The translations under genes were made by a program, and so were the position numbers. From Alitta virens (lineage: Eukaryota > Annelida > Polychaeta > Phyllodocida > Nereididae): a stretch of DNA of 64,000 nt. Positions 48,901-60,864 of the stretch are shown piece after piece. The stretch covers positions 1,639,501-1,703,500 of the forward strand of contig OW028583.1 of assembly GCA_932294295.1 (NCBI GenBank). The letters are read 5' to 3'. The number at the start of each line of letters is the position of its first letter. The first letter of the stretch is position 1. Below the pieces are notes generated by a model. It saw only the letters and a list, made by a program, of their open reading frames with translations. It searched no databases and had not been told where the DNA came from.

Positions 48901-50875
48901 TTCTGTGATACTTTTGGGACCAGCCAGCATCTGTAGACGTTATACTGTCTGAAGTTTCAAGAAAGCTTGCAATGCATGATGAGGTATACAGGACTGCAGG
49001 ATGAAGTGATTGCATGGCTGGATGATTTATGATGAGGTACACTACATTCTGCCATTACCAGCTGTTGCAGCACTAAAGTAGATGGTGTGCATGCTGCCCC
49101 ACGCAGGACGAAGTATTCAATTTTTTGAATGGCGATGTTCTTGTCTTCATCAAATGGAGGAGCTTCCAGAGAGAAATATGTTGATTGTGTGCCAAACGCT
49201 TGGTTGAAAAAATAATGTACTTCCTGAGGACTGCAATGATTCTGTGAAGAAAAAAATAGAATGCTATTTTGAAAAACTTTATATATAAAGTAATATGATT
49301 AGGCCATGTAGTCGGTATTCATATTTTTTGCATTACTGGTCACGGATAGTGAATACAAGTACTAGTGTTGTACAGAAGGAGATATACTTCTTTCTACACT
49401 ATACAAATAAATGTAAATACCTTTTCTGTGAAACTTTTGGGACCAGCCAGCATCTGTAGACGTTATGCTGTCTGAAGTTTCAAGAAAGCTTGCAATGCAT
49501 GATGAGGTATGCTGGACTGCAGGATGAAGTAATTGCATGGCTGGATGATTTATGATGAGGTACACTACATTCTGCCATTACCAGCTGTTGCAGCACCAAA
49601 GTAGATGGTGTGCATTTTGCCCCACACAGGACGAAGAATTCAATTTTTTGAATGGCGTTGTTTTTGTCTTCCTTCATCAAATGGAGGAGCTTCCAGAGAG
49701 AAATATGTTGATTGTGTTCCAAATGCTTGGTTGAAAAAATAACGTACTTCCTGAGGTCTGCAATGATTCTGTGAAGAAAAAAATAGAATGCTATTTTGAA
49801 AAACTTCATATATAAAGTAATATGATTAGGCCATGTAGTCGGTATTCATATTTTTTGCATAACTGGTCACGGAGTGTGAATACAAGTACTAGTGTTGTAC
49901 AGAAGGAGATATTCTTCTTTCTACACTATACAAATAAATGTAAATACCTTTTCTGTGATACTTTTGGGAGCTGCCAGCATCTGTAGACGTTATACTGTCT
50001 GAAGTTTCAAGAAAGCTTGCAATGCATGATGAGGTATGCTGGACTGCAGGATGAAGTAATTGCATGGCTGGATGATTTATGATGAGGTACACTACATTCT
50101 GCCATTACCAGCTGTTGCAGCACCAAAGTAGATGGTGTGCATTTTGCCCCACACAGGACGAAGAATTCAATTTTTTGAATGGCGTTGTTTTTGTCTTCCT
50201 TCATCAAATGGAGGAGCTTCCAGAGACAAATATGTTGATTGTGTTCCAAATGCTTGGTTGAAAAAGTAATGTACTTCCTGAGGACTGCAATGATTCTGTG
50301 AAGAAAAAAATAGAATGCTATTTTGAAAAACTTCATATATAAAGTAATATGATTAGGCCATGTAGTCGGTATTCATATTTTTTGCATTACTGGTCACGGA
50401 TAGTGAATACAAGTACTATTGTTGTACAGAAGGAGATATACTTCTTTCTACACTATACTAATAAATGTAAATACCTTTTCTGTGATACTTTTGGGACCAG
50501 CCAGCATCTGTAGACGTTATACTGTCTGAAGTTTCAAGAAAGCTTGCAATGCATGATGAGGTATGCTGGACTGCATGATGAAGTGATTGCATGGCTGGAT
50601 GTTTTATGATGAGGTACACTACATTCTGCCATTACCAGCTGTTGCAGCACTAAAGTAGATGGTGTGCATTTTGCCCCACACAGGACGAAGAATTCAATTT
50701 TTTAAATGGCGTTGTTTTTGTCTTCCTTCATCAAATGGAGGAGCTTCCAGAGAGAAATATGTTGATTGTGTTCCAAATGCTTGGTTGAAAAAATAATGTA
50801 CTTCCTGAGGACTGCAATGATTCTGTGAAGAAAAAAATAGAATGCTATTTTGAAAAACTTCATATATAAAGTAAT
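42991..50875. repeat. Higher-order repeat copy 3 (c to n) with internal duplication
   Basis: Monomers start at 42991 (c), 43518 (d), 44041 (e), 44568 (f), 45095 (g), 45618 (h/e mosaic), 46145 (f), 46672 (g), 47195 (h), 47722 (i), 48249 (j), 48772 (k), 49295 (l), 49822 (m) and 50349 (n). The offset to copy 1 is 37846 bp up to the first g-h and 39423 bp afterwards. The difference, 1577 bp, is one extra f-g-h trimer. Type n is followed not by o but by the monomer also found at 24065. Fifteen monomers in the same order as in copies 1 and 2 make the relationship clear. Confidence 0.92.
44568..47721. repeat. Three-monomer tandem duplication f-g-h (period 1577 bp)
   Basis: Copy 1 is 44568-46144 and copy 2 is 46145-47721. 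The private variant CTGTGACGAAAAAAATAG occurs in the g monomer of both copies (near 45044 and 46621) and not in HOR copies 1 or 2, so the duplication came after that mutation. The last monomer of copy 1 (45618) switches from type h (TAAATCTAAATACC, TTATGCTG) to type e (CTACGTTCTGCC, GCAATAAAG). The exchange therefore joined an h monomer to the end of an e monomer, which is normally followed by f. Confidence 0.9.
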
Positions 50876-52452
50876 ATGATTAGGCCATGTAGTCGGTATT
50901 CATATTTTTTGCATTACTGGTCACGGATAGTGAATACAAGTACTAGTGTTGTACAGAAGGAGATATACTTCTTTCTACACTATACAAATAAATGTAAATA
51001 CCTTTTCTGTGAAACTTTTGGGACCAGCCAGCATTTGTAGACGTTATGCTGTCTGAAGTTTCAAGAAAGCTTGCAATGCATGATGAGGTATGCTGGACTG
51101 CAGGATGAAGTAATTGCATGGCTGGATGGATTATGATGAGGTACACTACATTCTGCCATTACCAGCTGTTGCAGCACTAAAGTAGATGGTGTGCATTTTG
51201 CCCCACACAGGACGAAGAATTCCATTTTTTTAATGGCGATGTTCTTGTCTTCCTTCATCAAATGGAGGAGCTTCCAGAGAGAAATATGTTGATTGTGTTC
51301 CAAATGCTTGGTTGAAAATATAATGTACTTCCTGAGGACTGCAATGATTCTGTGAAGAAAAAAATAGAATGCTATTTTGAAAAACTTCATATATAAATTA
51401 ATATGATTAGGCCATGTAGTCGGTATTCATATTTTTTGCATTACTGGTCACGGATAGTGAATACAAGTACTAGGGTTGTACAGAAGGAGATATACTTCTT
51501 TCTACACTATACTAATAAATGTAAATACCTTTTATGTGATACTTTTGGGACCAGCCAGCATCTGTAGACGTTATACTGTCTGAAGTTTCAAGAAAGCTTG
51601 CAATGCATGATGAGGTATACAGGACTGCAGGATGAAGTGATTGCATGGCTGGATGATTTATGATGAGGTACACTACGTTCTGCCATTACCAGCTGTTGCA
51701 GCACTAAAGTAGATGGTGTGCATTTTGCCCCACACAGGACGAAGAATTCCATTTTTTGAATGGCGATGTTCTTGTCTCCCTTCATCAAATGGAGGAGCTT
51801 CCAGAGAGAAATATGTTGATTGTGTTCCAAATGCTTGGTTGAAAAAATAATGTACTTCCTGAGGACTGCAATGATTCTGTGAAGAAAAAAATAGAATGCT
51901 ATTTTGAAAAACTTCATATATAAAGTAATATGATTAGGCCATGTAGTCGGTATTCATATTTTTTGCATTACAGGTCACGGAGAGTGAATACAAGTACTAG
52001 TGTTGTACAGAAGGAGATATACTTCTTTCTACACTATACAAATAAATGTAAATACCTTTTCTGTGATACTTTTGGGACCAGCCAGCATCTGTGGATGTTA
52101 TACTGTCTGAAGTTTCAAGAAAGCTTGCAATGCATGATGAGGTATGCTGGACTGCAGGATGAAGTGATTGCATGGCTGGATAATGTATGATGAGGTACAC
52201 TACGTTCTGCCATTACCAGCTGTTGCAGCACTAAAGTAGATGGTGTGCATGCTGCCCCACGCAGGACGAAGAATTCAATTTTTTGAATGGCGATGTTCTT
52301 GTCTTCATCAAATGGAGGAGCTTCCAGAGAGAAATATGTTGATTGTGTGCCAAACGCTTGGTTCAAAAAATAATGTACTTCCTGAGGACTGCAATGATTC
52401 TGTGAAGAAAAAAATAGAATGGTATTTTGAAAAACTTCATATATAAAGTAAT
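50876..52452. repeat. Three monomers repeating the 24065 block
   Basis: Monomers start at 50876, 51403 and 51930, all offset 26811 bp from 24065, 24592 and 25119. They share GGATGGATTATG, GAAAATATAATG, ACTAGGGTTG with GTCTCCCTTC, and GCATTACAGG leading to CTGTGGATG. The preceding type n monomer at 50349 has the same offset from 23538, so at least four monomers are shared as a block. The array was thus mixed over distances of more than 25 kb, unless the assembly joined copies wrongly. Confidence 0.82.
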
Positions 52453-53506
52453 ATGATTAGGCCATGTAGTCGGTATTCATATTTTTTGCATAACTGGTCA
52501 CGGAGTGTGAATACAAGTACTAGTGTTGTACAGAAGGAGATATTCTTCTTTCTACACTATACAAATAAATGTAAATACCTTTTCTGTGATACTTTTGGGA
52601 GCTGCCAGCATCTGTAGACGTTATACTGTCTGAAGTTTCAAGAAAGCTTGCAATGCATGATGAGGTATGCTGGACTGCAGGATGAAGTGATTGCATGGCT
52701 GGATGTTTTATGATGAGGTACACTACATTCTGCCATTACCAGCTGTTGCAGCACTAAAGTAGATGGTGTGCATTTTGCCCCACACAGGACGAAGAATTCA
52801 ATTTTTTGAATGGCGTTGTTTTTGTCTTCCTTCATCAAATGGAGGAGCTTCCAGAGAGAAATATTTTGATTGTGTTCCAAATGCTTGGTTGAAAAAATAA
52901 TGTACTTCCTGAGGTCTGCAATGATTCTGTGAAGAAAAAAATAGAATGCTATTTTGAAAAACTTCATATATAAAGTAATATGATTAGGCCATGTAGTCGG
53001 TATTCATATTTTTTGCATTACTGGTCACGGAGTGTGAATACAAGTACTAGTGTTGTACAGAAGGAGATATTCTTCTTTCTACACTATACAAATAAATGTA
53101 AATACCTTTTCTGTGATACTTTTGGGAGCTGCCAGCATCTGTAGACGTTATACTGTCTGAAGTTTCAAGAAAGCTTGCAATGCATGATGAGGTATGCTGG
53201 ACTGCAGGATGAAGTGATTGCATGGCTGGATGTTTTATGATGAGGTACACTACATTCTGCCATTACCAGCTGTTGCAGCACTAAAGTAGATGGTGTGCAT
53301 TTTGCCCCACACAGGACGAAGAATTCAATTTTTTGAATGGCGTTGTTTTTGTCTTCCTTCATCAAATGGAGGAGCTTCCAGAGAGAAATATGTTGATTGT
53401 GTTCCAAATGCTTGGTTGAAAAAATAATGTACTTCCTGAGGACTGCAATGATTCTGTGAAGAAAAAAATAGAATGCTATTTTGAAAAACTTCATATATAA
53501 AGTAAT
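52453..53506. repeat. Recent single-monomer tandem duplication (527 bp)
   Basis: The monomers at 52453 and 52980 share CACGGAGTGTG, GGGAGCTGCC and GGATGTTTTATG. They differ at only a few sites by eye: GCATAACTGG versus GCATTACTGG, AATATTTTG versus AATATGTTG, and GAGGTCTGC versus GAGGACTGC. They are far more alike than average neighbours. Confidence 0.82.
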
Positions 53507-55083
53507 ATGATTAGGCCATGTAGTCGGTATTCATATTTTTTGCATTACTGGTCACGGATAGTGAATACAAGTACTAGTGTTGTACAGAAGGAGATATACT
53601 TCTTTCTACACTATACAAATAAATGTAAATACCTTTTCTGTGAAACTTTTGGGACCAGCCAGCATTTGTAGACGTTATGCTGTCTGAAGTTTCAAGAAAG
53701 CTTGCAATGCATGATGAGGTATGCTGGACTGCAGGATGAAGTAATTGCATGGCTGGATGGATTATGATGAGGTACACTACATTCGGCCATTACCAGCTGT
53801 TGCAGCACTAAAGTAGATGGTGTGCATTTTGCCCCACACAGGACGAAGAATTCCATTTTTTGAATGGCGATGTTCTTGTCTTCCTTCATCAAATGGAGGA
53901 GCTTCCAGAGAGAAATATGTTGATTGTGTTCCAAATGCTTGGTTGAAAAAATAATGTACTTCCTGAGGACTGCAATGATTCTGTGAAGAAAAAAATAGAA
54001 TGCTATTTTGAAAAACTTCATATATAAATTAATATGATTAGGCCATGTAGTCGGTATTCATATTTTTTGCATTACTGGTCACGGATAGTGAATACAAGTA
54101 CTAGGGTTGTACAGAAGGAGATATACTTCTTTCTACACTATACTAATAAATGTAAATACCTTTTCTGTGATACTTTTGGGACCAGCCAGCATCTGTAGAC
54201 GTTATACTGTCTGAAGTTTCAAGAAAGCTTGCAATGCATGATGAGGTATACAGGACTGCAGGATGAAGTGATTGCATGGCTGGATAATTTATGATGAGGT
54301 ACACTACGTTCTGCCATTACCAGCTGTTGCAGCACTAAAGTAGATGGTGTGCATGCTGCCCCACGCAGGACGAAGAATTCAATTTATTGAATGGCGATGT
54401 TCTTGTCTTCATCAAATGGAGGAGCTTCCAGAGAGAAATATGTTGATTGTGTGCCAAACGCTTGGTTGAAAAAATAAAGTACTTCCTGAGGACTGCAATG
54501 ATTCTGTGAAGAAAAAAATAGAATGCTATTTTGAAAAACTTTATATATAAAATAATATGATTAGGCCATGTAGTCGGTATTCATATTTTTTGCATAAATG
54601 GTCACGGATAGTGAATACAAGTACAAGTGTTGTACAGAAGGAGATATTCTTCTTTCTACACTATACAAATAAATGTAAATACCTTTTCTGTGATACTTTT
54701 GGGAGCTGCCAGCATCTGTAGACGTTATACTGTCTGAAGTTTCAACAAAGCTTGTAATGCATGATGAGGTATGCTGGACTGCAGGATGAAGTAATTGCAT
54801 GGCTGGATGATTTATGATGAGGTACACTACATTCTGCCATTACCAGCTGTTGCAGCACTAAAGTAGATGGTGTGCATTTTGCCCCACACAGGACGAAGAA
54901 TTCCATTTTTTGAATGGCGATGTTCCTGTCTTCCTTCATCAAATGGAGGAGCTTCCAGAGAGAAATATGTTGATTGTGTTCCAAATGCTTGGTTGAAAAA
55001 ATAATGTACTTCCTGAGGACTGCAATGATTCTGTGAAGAAAAAAATAGAATGCTATTTTGAAAAACTTCATATATAAAGTAAT
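53507..55083. repeat. Three monomers: 50876-like, d, e-like
   Basis: Monomers start at 53507, 54034 and 54557. The first repeats the GGATGGATTATG type of 24065 and 50876. The second begins as type d with ACTAGGGTTG but lacks the TTTATGTG change. The third has the GCATAAATGG start of type e and the private variants GTACAAGTGTTG and CTTGTAATGC. Confidence 0.78.
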
Positions 55084-58000
55084 ATGATTAGGCCATGTAG
55101 TCGGTATTCATATTTTTTGCATTACAGGTCACGGATAGTGAATACAAGTACTAGTGTTGTACAGAAGGAGATATTCTTCTTTCTACACTATACAAATAAA
55201 TGCAAATACCTTTTCTGTGATAGTTTTGGGAGCTGCCAGCATTTGTAGACGCAATACTGTCTGAAGTTTCAAGAAAGCTTGCAATGCATGATGAGGTATG
55301 CTGGATTGCAGGATGAAGTGATTGTATGGCTGGATAATGTATGATGAGGTACCCTACATTCTGCCATTACCAGCTGTTGCAGCACTAAAGTAGATGGTGT
55401 GCATTTTGCCCCACACAGGACGAAGAATTCCATTTTTTGAATGGCGATGTTCCTGTCTTCCTTCATCAAATGGAGGAGCTTCCAGAGAGAAATATGTTGA
55501 TTGTGTTCCAAATGCTTGGTTGAAAAAATAATGTACTTCTTGGACTGCAATGATTCTGTGAAGAAAAAAATAGAATGCTATTTTGAAAAACTTCATATAT
55601 AAAGTAATATGATTAGGCCATGTAGTCGGTATTCATATTTTTTGCATAACTGGTCACGGATAGTGAATACAAGTACTAGTGTTGTACAGAAGGAGATATT
55701 CTTCTTTCTACAGTATACAAATAAATGTAAATACCTTTTCTGCGATACTTTTGGGACCAGCCAGCATCTGTATACGTTATACTGTCTACAGTATCAAGAA
55801 ATCTTGCAATGCATGATGAGGTAAACTGGACTGCAGGATGAAGTGATTGCATGGCTGGATGATTGATGATGAGGTACACTACATTCTGCCATTACCAGCT
55901 GTTGCAGCACTAAAGTAGACGGTGTGCATTTTGCCCCACACAGGACGAAGAATTCCATTTTTTGAATGGCAATGTTCTTGTCTTCATCAAATGGAGGAGC
56001 TTCCAGAGAGAAATATGTTGATTGTGTGCCAAGCGCTTGGTTGAAAAAATAATGTACTTCCTGAGGACTGCAATGATTCTGTGAAGAAAAAAATAGAATG
56101 CTATTTTGAAAAATTTCATATATAAAGTAATATGATTAGGCCATGTAGTCGGTATTCATATTTTTTGCATTACTGATCACGGATAGTGAATACAAGTACT
56201 AGTGTTGTACAGAAGGAGATATACTTCTTTCTACACTATACTAATAAATGTAAATACCTTTTCTGTGATACTTTTGGGAGCTGCCAGCATCTGTATACGT
56301 TATACTGTCTGAAGTTTCAAGAAAGCTTGCAATGCATGATGAGGTATGCCGGACTGCAGGATGAAGTGATTGCATGGCTGGATAATGTATGATGAGGTAC
56401 CCTACATTTTGCCATTACCAGCTGTTGCAGCGCTAAAGTAGAAGGTGTGCATTTTGCCCCACACAGGACGAAGAATTCAATTTTTTGAATGGCGATGTTC
56501 TTGTCTCCCTTCATCAAATGGAGGAGCTTCCAGAGAGAAATATGTTGATTGTGTTCCAAATGCTTGGTTGAAAAAATAATGTACTTCCTGAGGACTGCAA
56601 TGATTCTGTGAAGAAAAAAATAGAATGCTATTTTGAAAAACTTCATATATAAAGTAATATGATTAGGCCATGTAGTCGGTATTCATATTTTTTGCATTAC
56701 AGGTCACGGATAGTGAATGCAAGTACTAGTGTTGTACAGAAGGAGATATTCTTCTTTCTACACTATACAAATAAATGCAAATACCTTTTCTGTGATAGTT
56801 TTGGGAGCTGCCAGCATTTGTAGACGTTATACTGTCTGAAGTTTCAAGAAAGCTTGCAATGCATGATGAGGTATGCTGGATTGCAGGATGAAGTGATTGT
56901 ATGGCTGGATAATGTATGATGAGGTACCCTACATTCTGCCATTACCAGCTGTTGCAGCACTAAAGTAGACGGTGTGCAAGCTGCCCCACACAGGATGAAG
57001 AATTCAATTTTTTGAATGGCGATGTTCTTGTCTTCATCAAATGGAGGAGCTTCCAGAGAGAAATATGTTGATTGTGTGCCAAACGCTTGGTTCAAAAAAT
57101 AATGTACTTCCTGAGGACTGCAATGATTCTGTAAAGAAAGAAATATAATGCTATTTTGAAAAACTTCATATATAAAGTAATATGATTAGGCCATGTAGTC
57201 GGTATTCATATTTTTTGCATTACTGGTCACGGATTGTGAATACAAGTACTAGTGTTGTACAGAAGGAGATATACTTCTTTCTACACTATACTAATAAATG
57301 TAAATACCCTTTCTGTGAAACTTTTGGGACCAGCCAGCATCTGTAGACGTTATACTGTCTGAAGTTTCAAGAAAGCTTGCAATGCATGATGAGGTATGCT
57401 GGACTGCAGTATGAAGTGATTGCATGGCTGGATAATGTATGATGAGGTACATTATGTTCTGCCATTACCAGCTGTTGCGGCACTAAAGTAGATGGTGTGC
57501 ATGCTGCCCCACACAGGACGAAGAATTCAATTTTTTGAATGGCAATGTTCTTGTCTTCATCAAATGGAGGAGCTTCCAGAGAGAAATATGTCGATTGTGT
57601 TCCAAATGCTTGGTTGAAAAAATAATGTACTTCCTGAGGACTGGAATGATTCTGTGAAGAAAAAAATAGAATGCTATTTTGAAAAACTTCATATATAAAG
57701 TAATATGATTAGGCCATGTAGTCGGTATTCATATTTTTTGCATTACTGGTCACGGATAGTGAATACAAGTACTAGTGTTGTACAGAAGGAGATATACTTC
57801 TTTCTACACTATACTAATGAATGTAAATACCTTTTCTGTGATACTTTTGGGACCAGCCAGCATCTGTAGACGTTATACTGTCTGAAGTTTCAAGAAAGCT
57901 TGCAATGCATGATGAGGTATACTGGACTGCAGGATGAAGTGATTGCATGGCTGGATAATGTATGATGAGGTACACTACGTTCTGCCATTACCAGCTGTTG

Positions 58001-59810
58001 CAGCACTAAAGTAGATGGTGTGAATTTTGCCCCACACAGGACGAAGAATTCCATTTTTTGAATGGCGATGTTCTTGTCTTCCTTCATCAAATGGAGGAGC
58101 TTCCAGAGAGAAATATGTTGATTGTGTTCCAAATGCTTGGTTGAAAAAATAATGTACTTCCTGAGGACTGCAATGATTCTGTGAAGAAAAAAATAGAATG
58201 CTATTTTGAAAAACTTCATATATAAAGTAATACGATTAGGCCATGTAGTCGGTATTCATATTTTTTGCATTACAGGTCACGGATAGTGAATACAAGTACT
58301 AGTGCTGTACAGAAGGAGATATACTTCTTTCTACACTATACAAATAAATGTAAATACCTTTTCTGTGATACTTTTGGGACCAGCCAGCATCTGTAGACGT
58401 CATACTGTCTGAAGTTTCAAGAAAGCTTGCAATGCATGATGAGGTATGCTGGACTGCAGGATGAAGTGATTGCATGGCTGGATGATTTATGATGAGGTAC
58501 ACTACGTTCTGCCATTACCAGCTGTTGCAGCAATAAAGTAGATGGTGTGCATTTTGCCCCACACAGGACGAAGAATTCCATTTTTTGAATTGCGATGTTC
58601 CTGTCTTCCTTCATCAAATGGAGGAGCTTCCAGAGAGAAATATGTTGATTGTGTTCCAAATGCTTGGTTGAAAAAATAATGTACTTCCTGAGGACTGCAA
58701 TGATTCTGTGAAGAAAAAAATAGAATGCTATTTTGAAAAACTTCATATATAAAGTAATATGATTAGGCCATGTAGTCGGTATTCATATTTTTTGCATAAC
58801 TGGTCACGGATAGTGAATACAAGTACTAGTGTTGTACAGAAGGAGATATTCTTCTTTCTACAGTATACAAATAAATGTAAATACCTTTTCTGTGATACTT
58901 TTGGGACCAGCCAGCATCTGTATACGTTATACTGTCTACAGTATCAAGAAAGCTTGCAATGCATGATGAGGTATACTGGACTGCAGGATGAAGTGATTGC
59001 ATGGCTGGATGATTGATGATGAGGTACACTACGTTCTGCCATTACCAGCTGTTGCAGCACTAAAGTAGATGGTGTGCATTTTGCCCCACACAGGACGAAG
59101 AATTCCATTTTTTGAATGGCGATGTTCTTGTCTCCCTTCATCAAATGGAGGAGCTTCCAGAGAGAAATATGTTGATTGTGTTCCAAATGCTTGGTTGAAA
59201 AAATAATGTACTTCCTGGACTGCAATGATTCTGTGAAGAAAAAAATAGAATGCTATTTTGAAAAACTTCATATATAAAGTAATATGATTAGGCCATGTAG
59301 TCGGTATTCATATTTTTTGCATAACTGGTCATGGATAGTGAATACAAGTACTAGTGTTGTACAGAAGGAGATATTCTTCTTTCTACACTATACAAATAAA
59401 TGTAAATACCTTTTCTGTGATACTTTTGGGAGCTGCCAGCATCTGTAGACGTTATACTGTCTGAAGTTTCAAGAAAGCTTGCAATGCATGATGAGGTATA
59501 CTGGACGGAAGGATGAAGTGATTGCATGGCTGGATAATGTATGATGAGGTACACTACGTTCTGCCATTACCAGCTGTTGCAGCACTAAAGTAGATGGTGT
59601 GCATTTTGCCCCACACAGGACGAAGAATTCCATTTTTTGAATGGCGATGTTCTTGTCTTCCTTCATCAAATGGAGGAGCTTCCAGAGAGAAATATGTTGA
59701 TTGTGTTCCAAATGCTTGGTTGAAAAAATAATGTACTTCCTGAGGACTGCAATGATTCTGTGAAGAAAAAAATAGAATGCTATTTTGAAAAACTTCATAT
59801 ATAAAGTAAT
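55084..59810. repeat. Irregular monomers of mixed type
   Basis: Monomers start at 55084, 55609, 56132, 56659, 57182, 57705, 58232, 58759 and 59284. They carry many private or locally shared variants: TACTTCTTGGACTGC (525-bp monomer at 55084), CTTCCTGGACTGC (525-bp monomer at 58759), CTACAGTATAC and GGATGATTGATG (55609 and 58759), ACTGATCACGG (56132), GGCAATGTTC, GAGGTACCCTAC, and TACGATTAGG (58232). I see no clean 16-monomer order here. This is consistent with weaker homogenisation, perhaps toward an array edge. Confidence 0.75.
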
Positions 59811-60864
59811 ACGATTAGGCCATGTAGTCGGTATTCATATTTTTTGCATTACTGGTCACGGATAGTGAATACAAGTACTAGTGTTGTACAGAAGGAGATA
59901 TTCTTCTTTCTACACTATACAAATAAATGCAAATACCTTTTTTGTGATAGTTTTGGGAGCTGCCAGCATTTGTAAACGTTATACTGTCTGAAGTTTCAAG
60001 AAAGCTTGCAATGCATGATGAGGTCTGCTGGACTGCAGGATGAAGTGATTGTATGGCTGGATAATGTATGATGAGGTACACTACGTTCTGCCATTACCAG
60101 CTGTTGCAGCACTAAAGTAGATGGTGTGCATTTTGCCCCACACAGGACGAAGAATTCCATTTTTGGAATGGCGATGTTCTTGTCTTCCTTCATCAAATGG
60201 AGGAGCTTCCAGAGAGAAATATGTTGATTGTGTTCCAAATGCTTGGTTGAAAAAATAATGTACTTCCTGAGGACTGCAATGATTCTGTGAAGAAAAAAAT
60301 GGAATGCTATTTTGAAAAACTTCATATATAAAGTAAAACGATTAGGCCATGTAGTCGGTATTCATATTTTTTGCATTACTGGTCACGGATAGTGAATACA
60401 AGTACTAGTGTTGTACAGAAGGAGATATTCTTCTTTCTACACTATACAAATAAATGCAAATACCTTTTTTGTGATAGTTTTGGGAGCTGCCAGCATTTGT
60501 AAACGTTATACTGTCTGAAGTTTCAAGAAAGCTTGCAATGCATGATGAGGTCTGCTGGACTGCAGGATGAAGTGATTGTATGGCTGGATAATGTATGATG
60601 AGGTACACTACGTTCTGCCATTACCAGCTGTTGCAGCACTAAAGTAGATGGTGTGCATTTTGCCCCACACAGGACGAAGAATTCCATTTTTGGAATGGCG
60701 ATGTTCTTGTCTTCCTTCATCAAATGGAGGAGCTTCCAGAGAGAAATATGTTGATTGTGTTCCAAATGCTTGGTTGAAAAAATAATGTACTTCCTGAGGA
60801 CTGCAATGATTCTGTGAAGAAAAAAATGGAATGCTATTTTGAAAAACTTCATATATAAAGTAAA
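59811..60864. repeat. Identical adjacent monomers (2 x 527 bp)
   Basis: The monomers at 59811-60337 and 60338-60864 appear identical over their full length. Both carry the rare ACGATTAGG start and the rare variants TTTTTTGTGATAG, TTTGTAAACG, CATTTTTGGAATGG and AAAATGGAATGC. The period-527 identity runs on to about 60956, where the next monomer changes from GATATTC to GATATAC. This is the youngest duplication that I can see. Confidence 0.9.
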
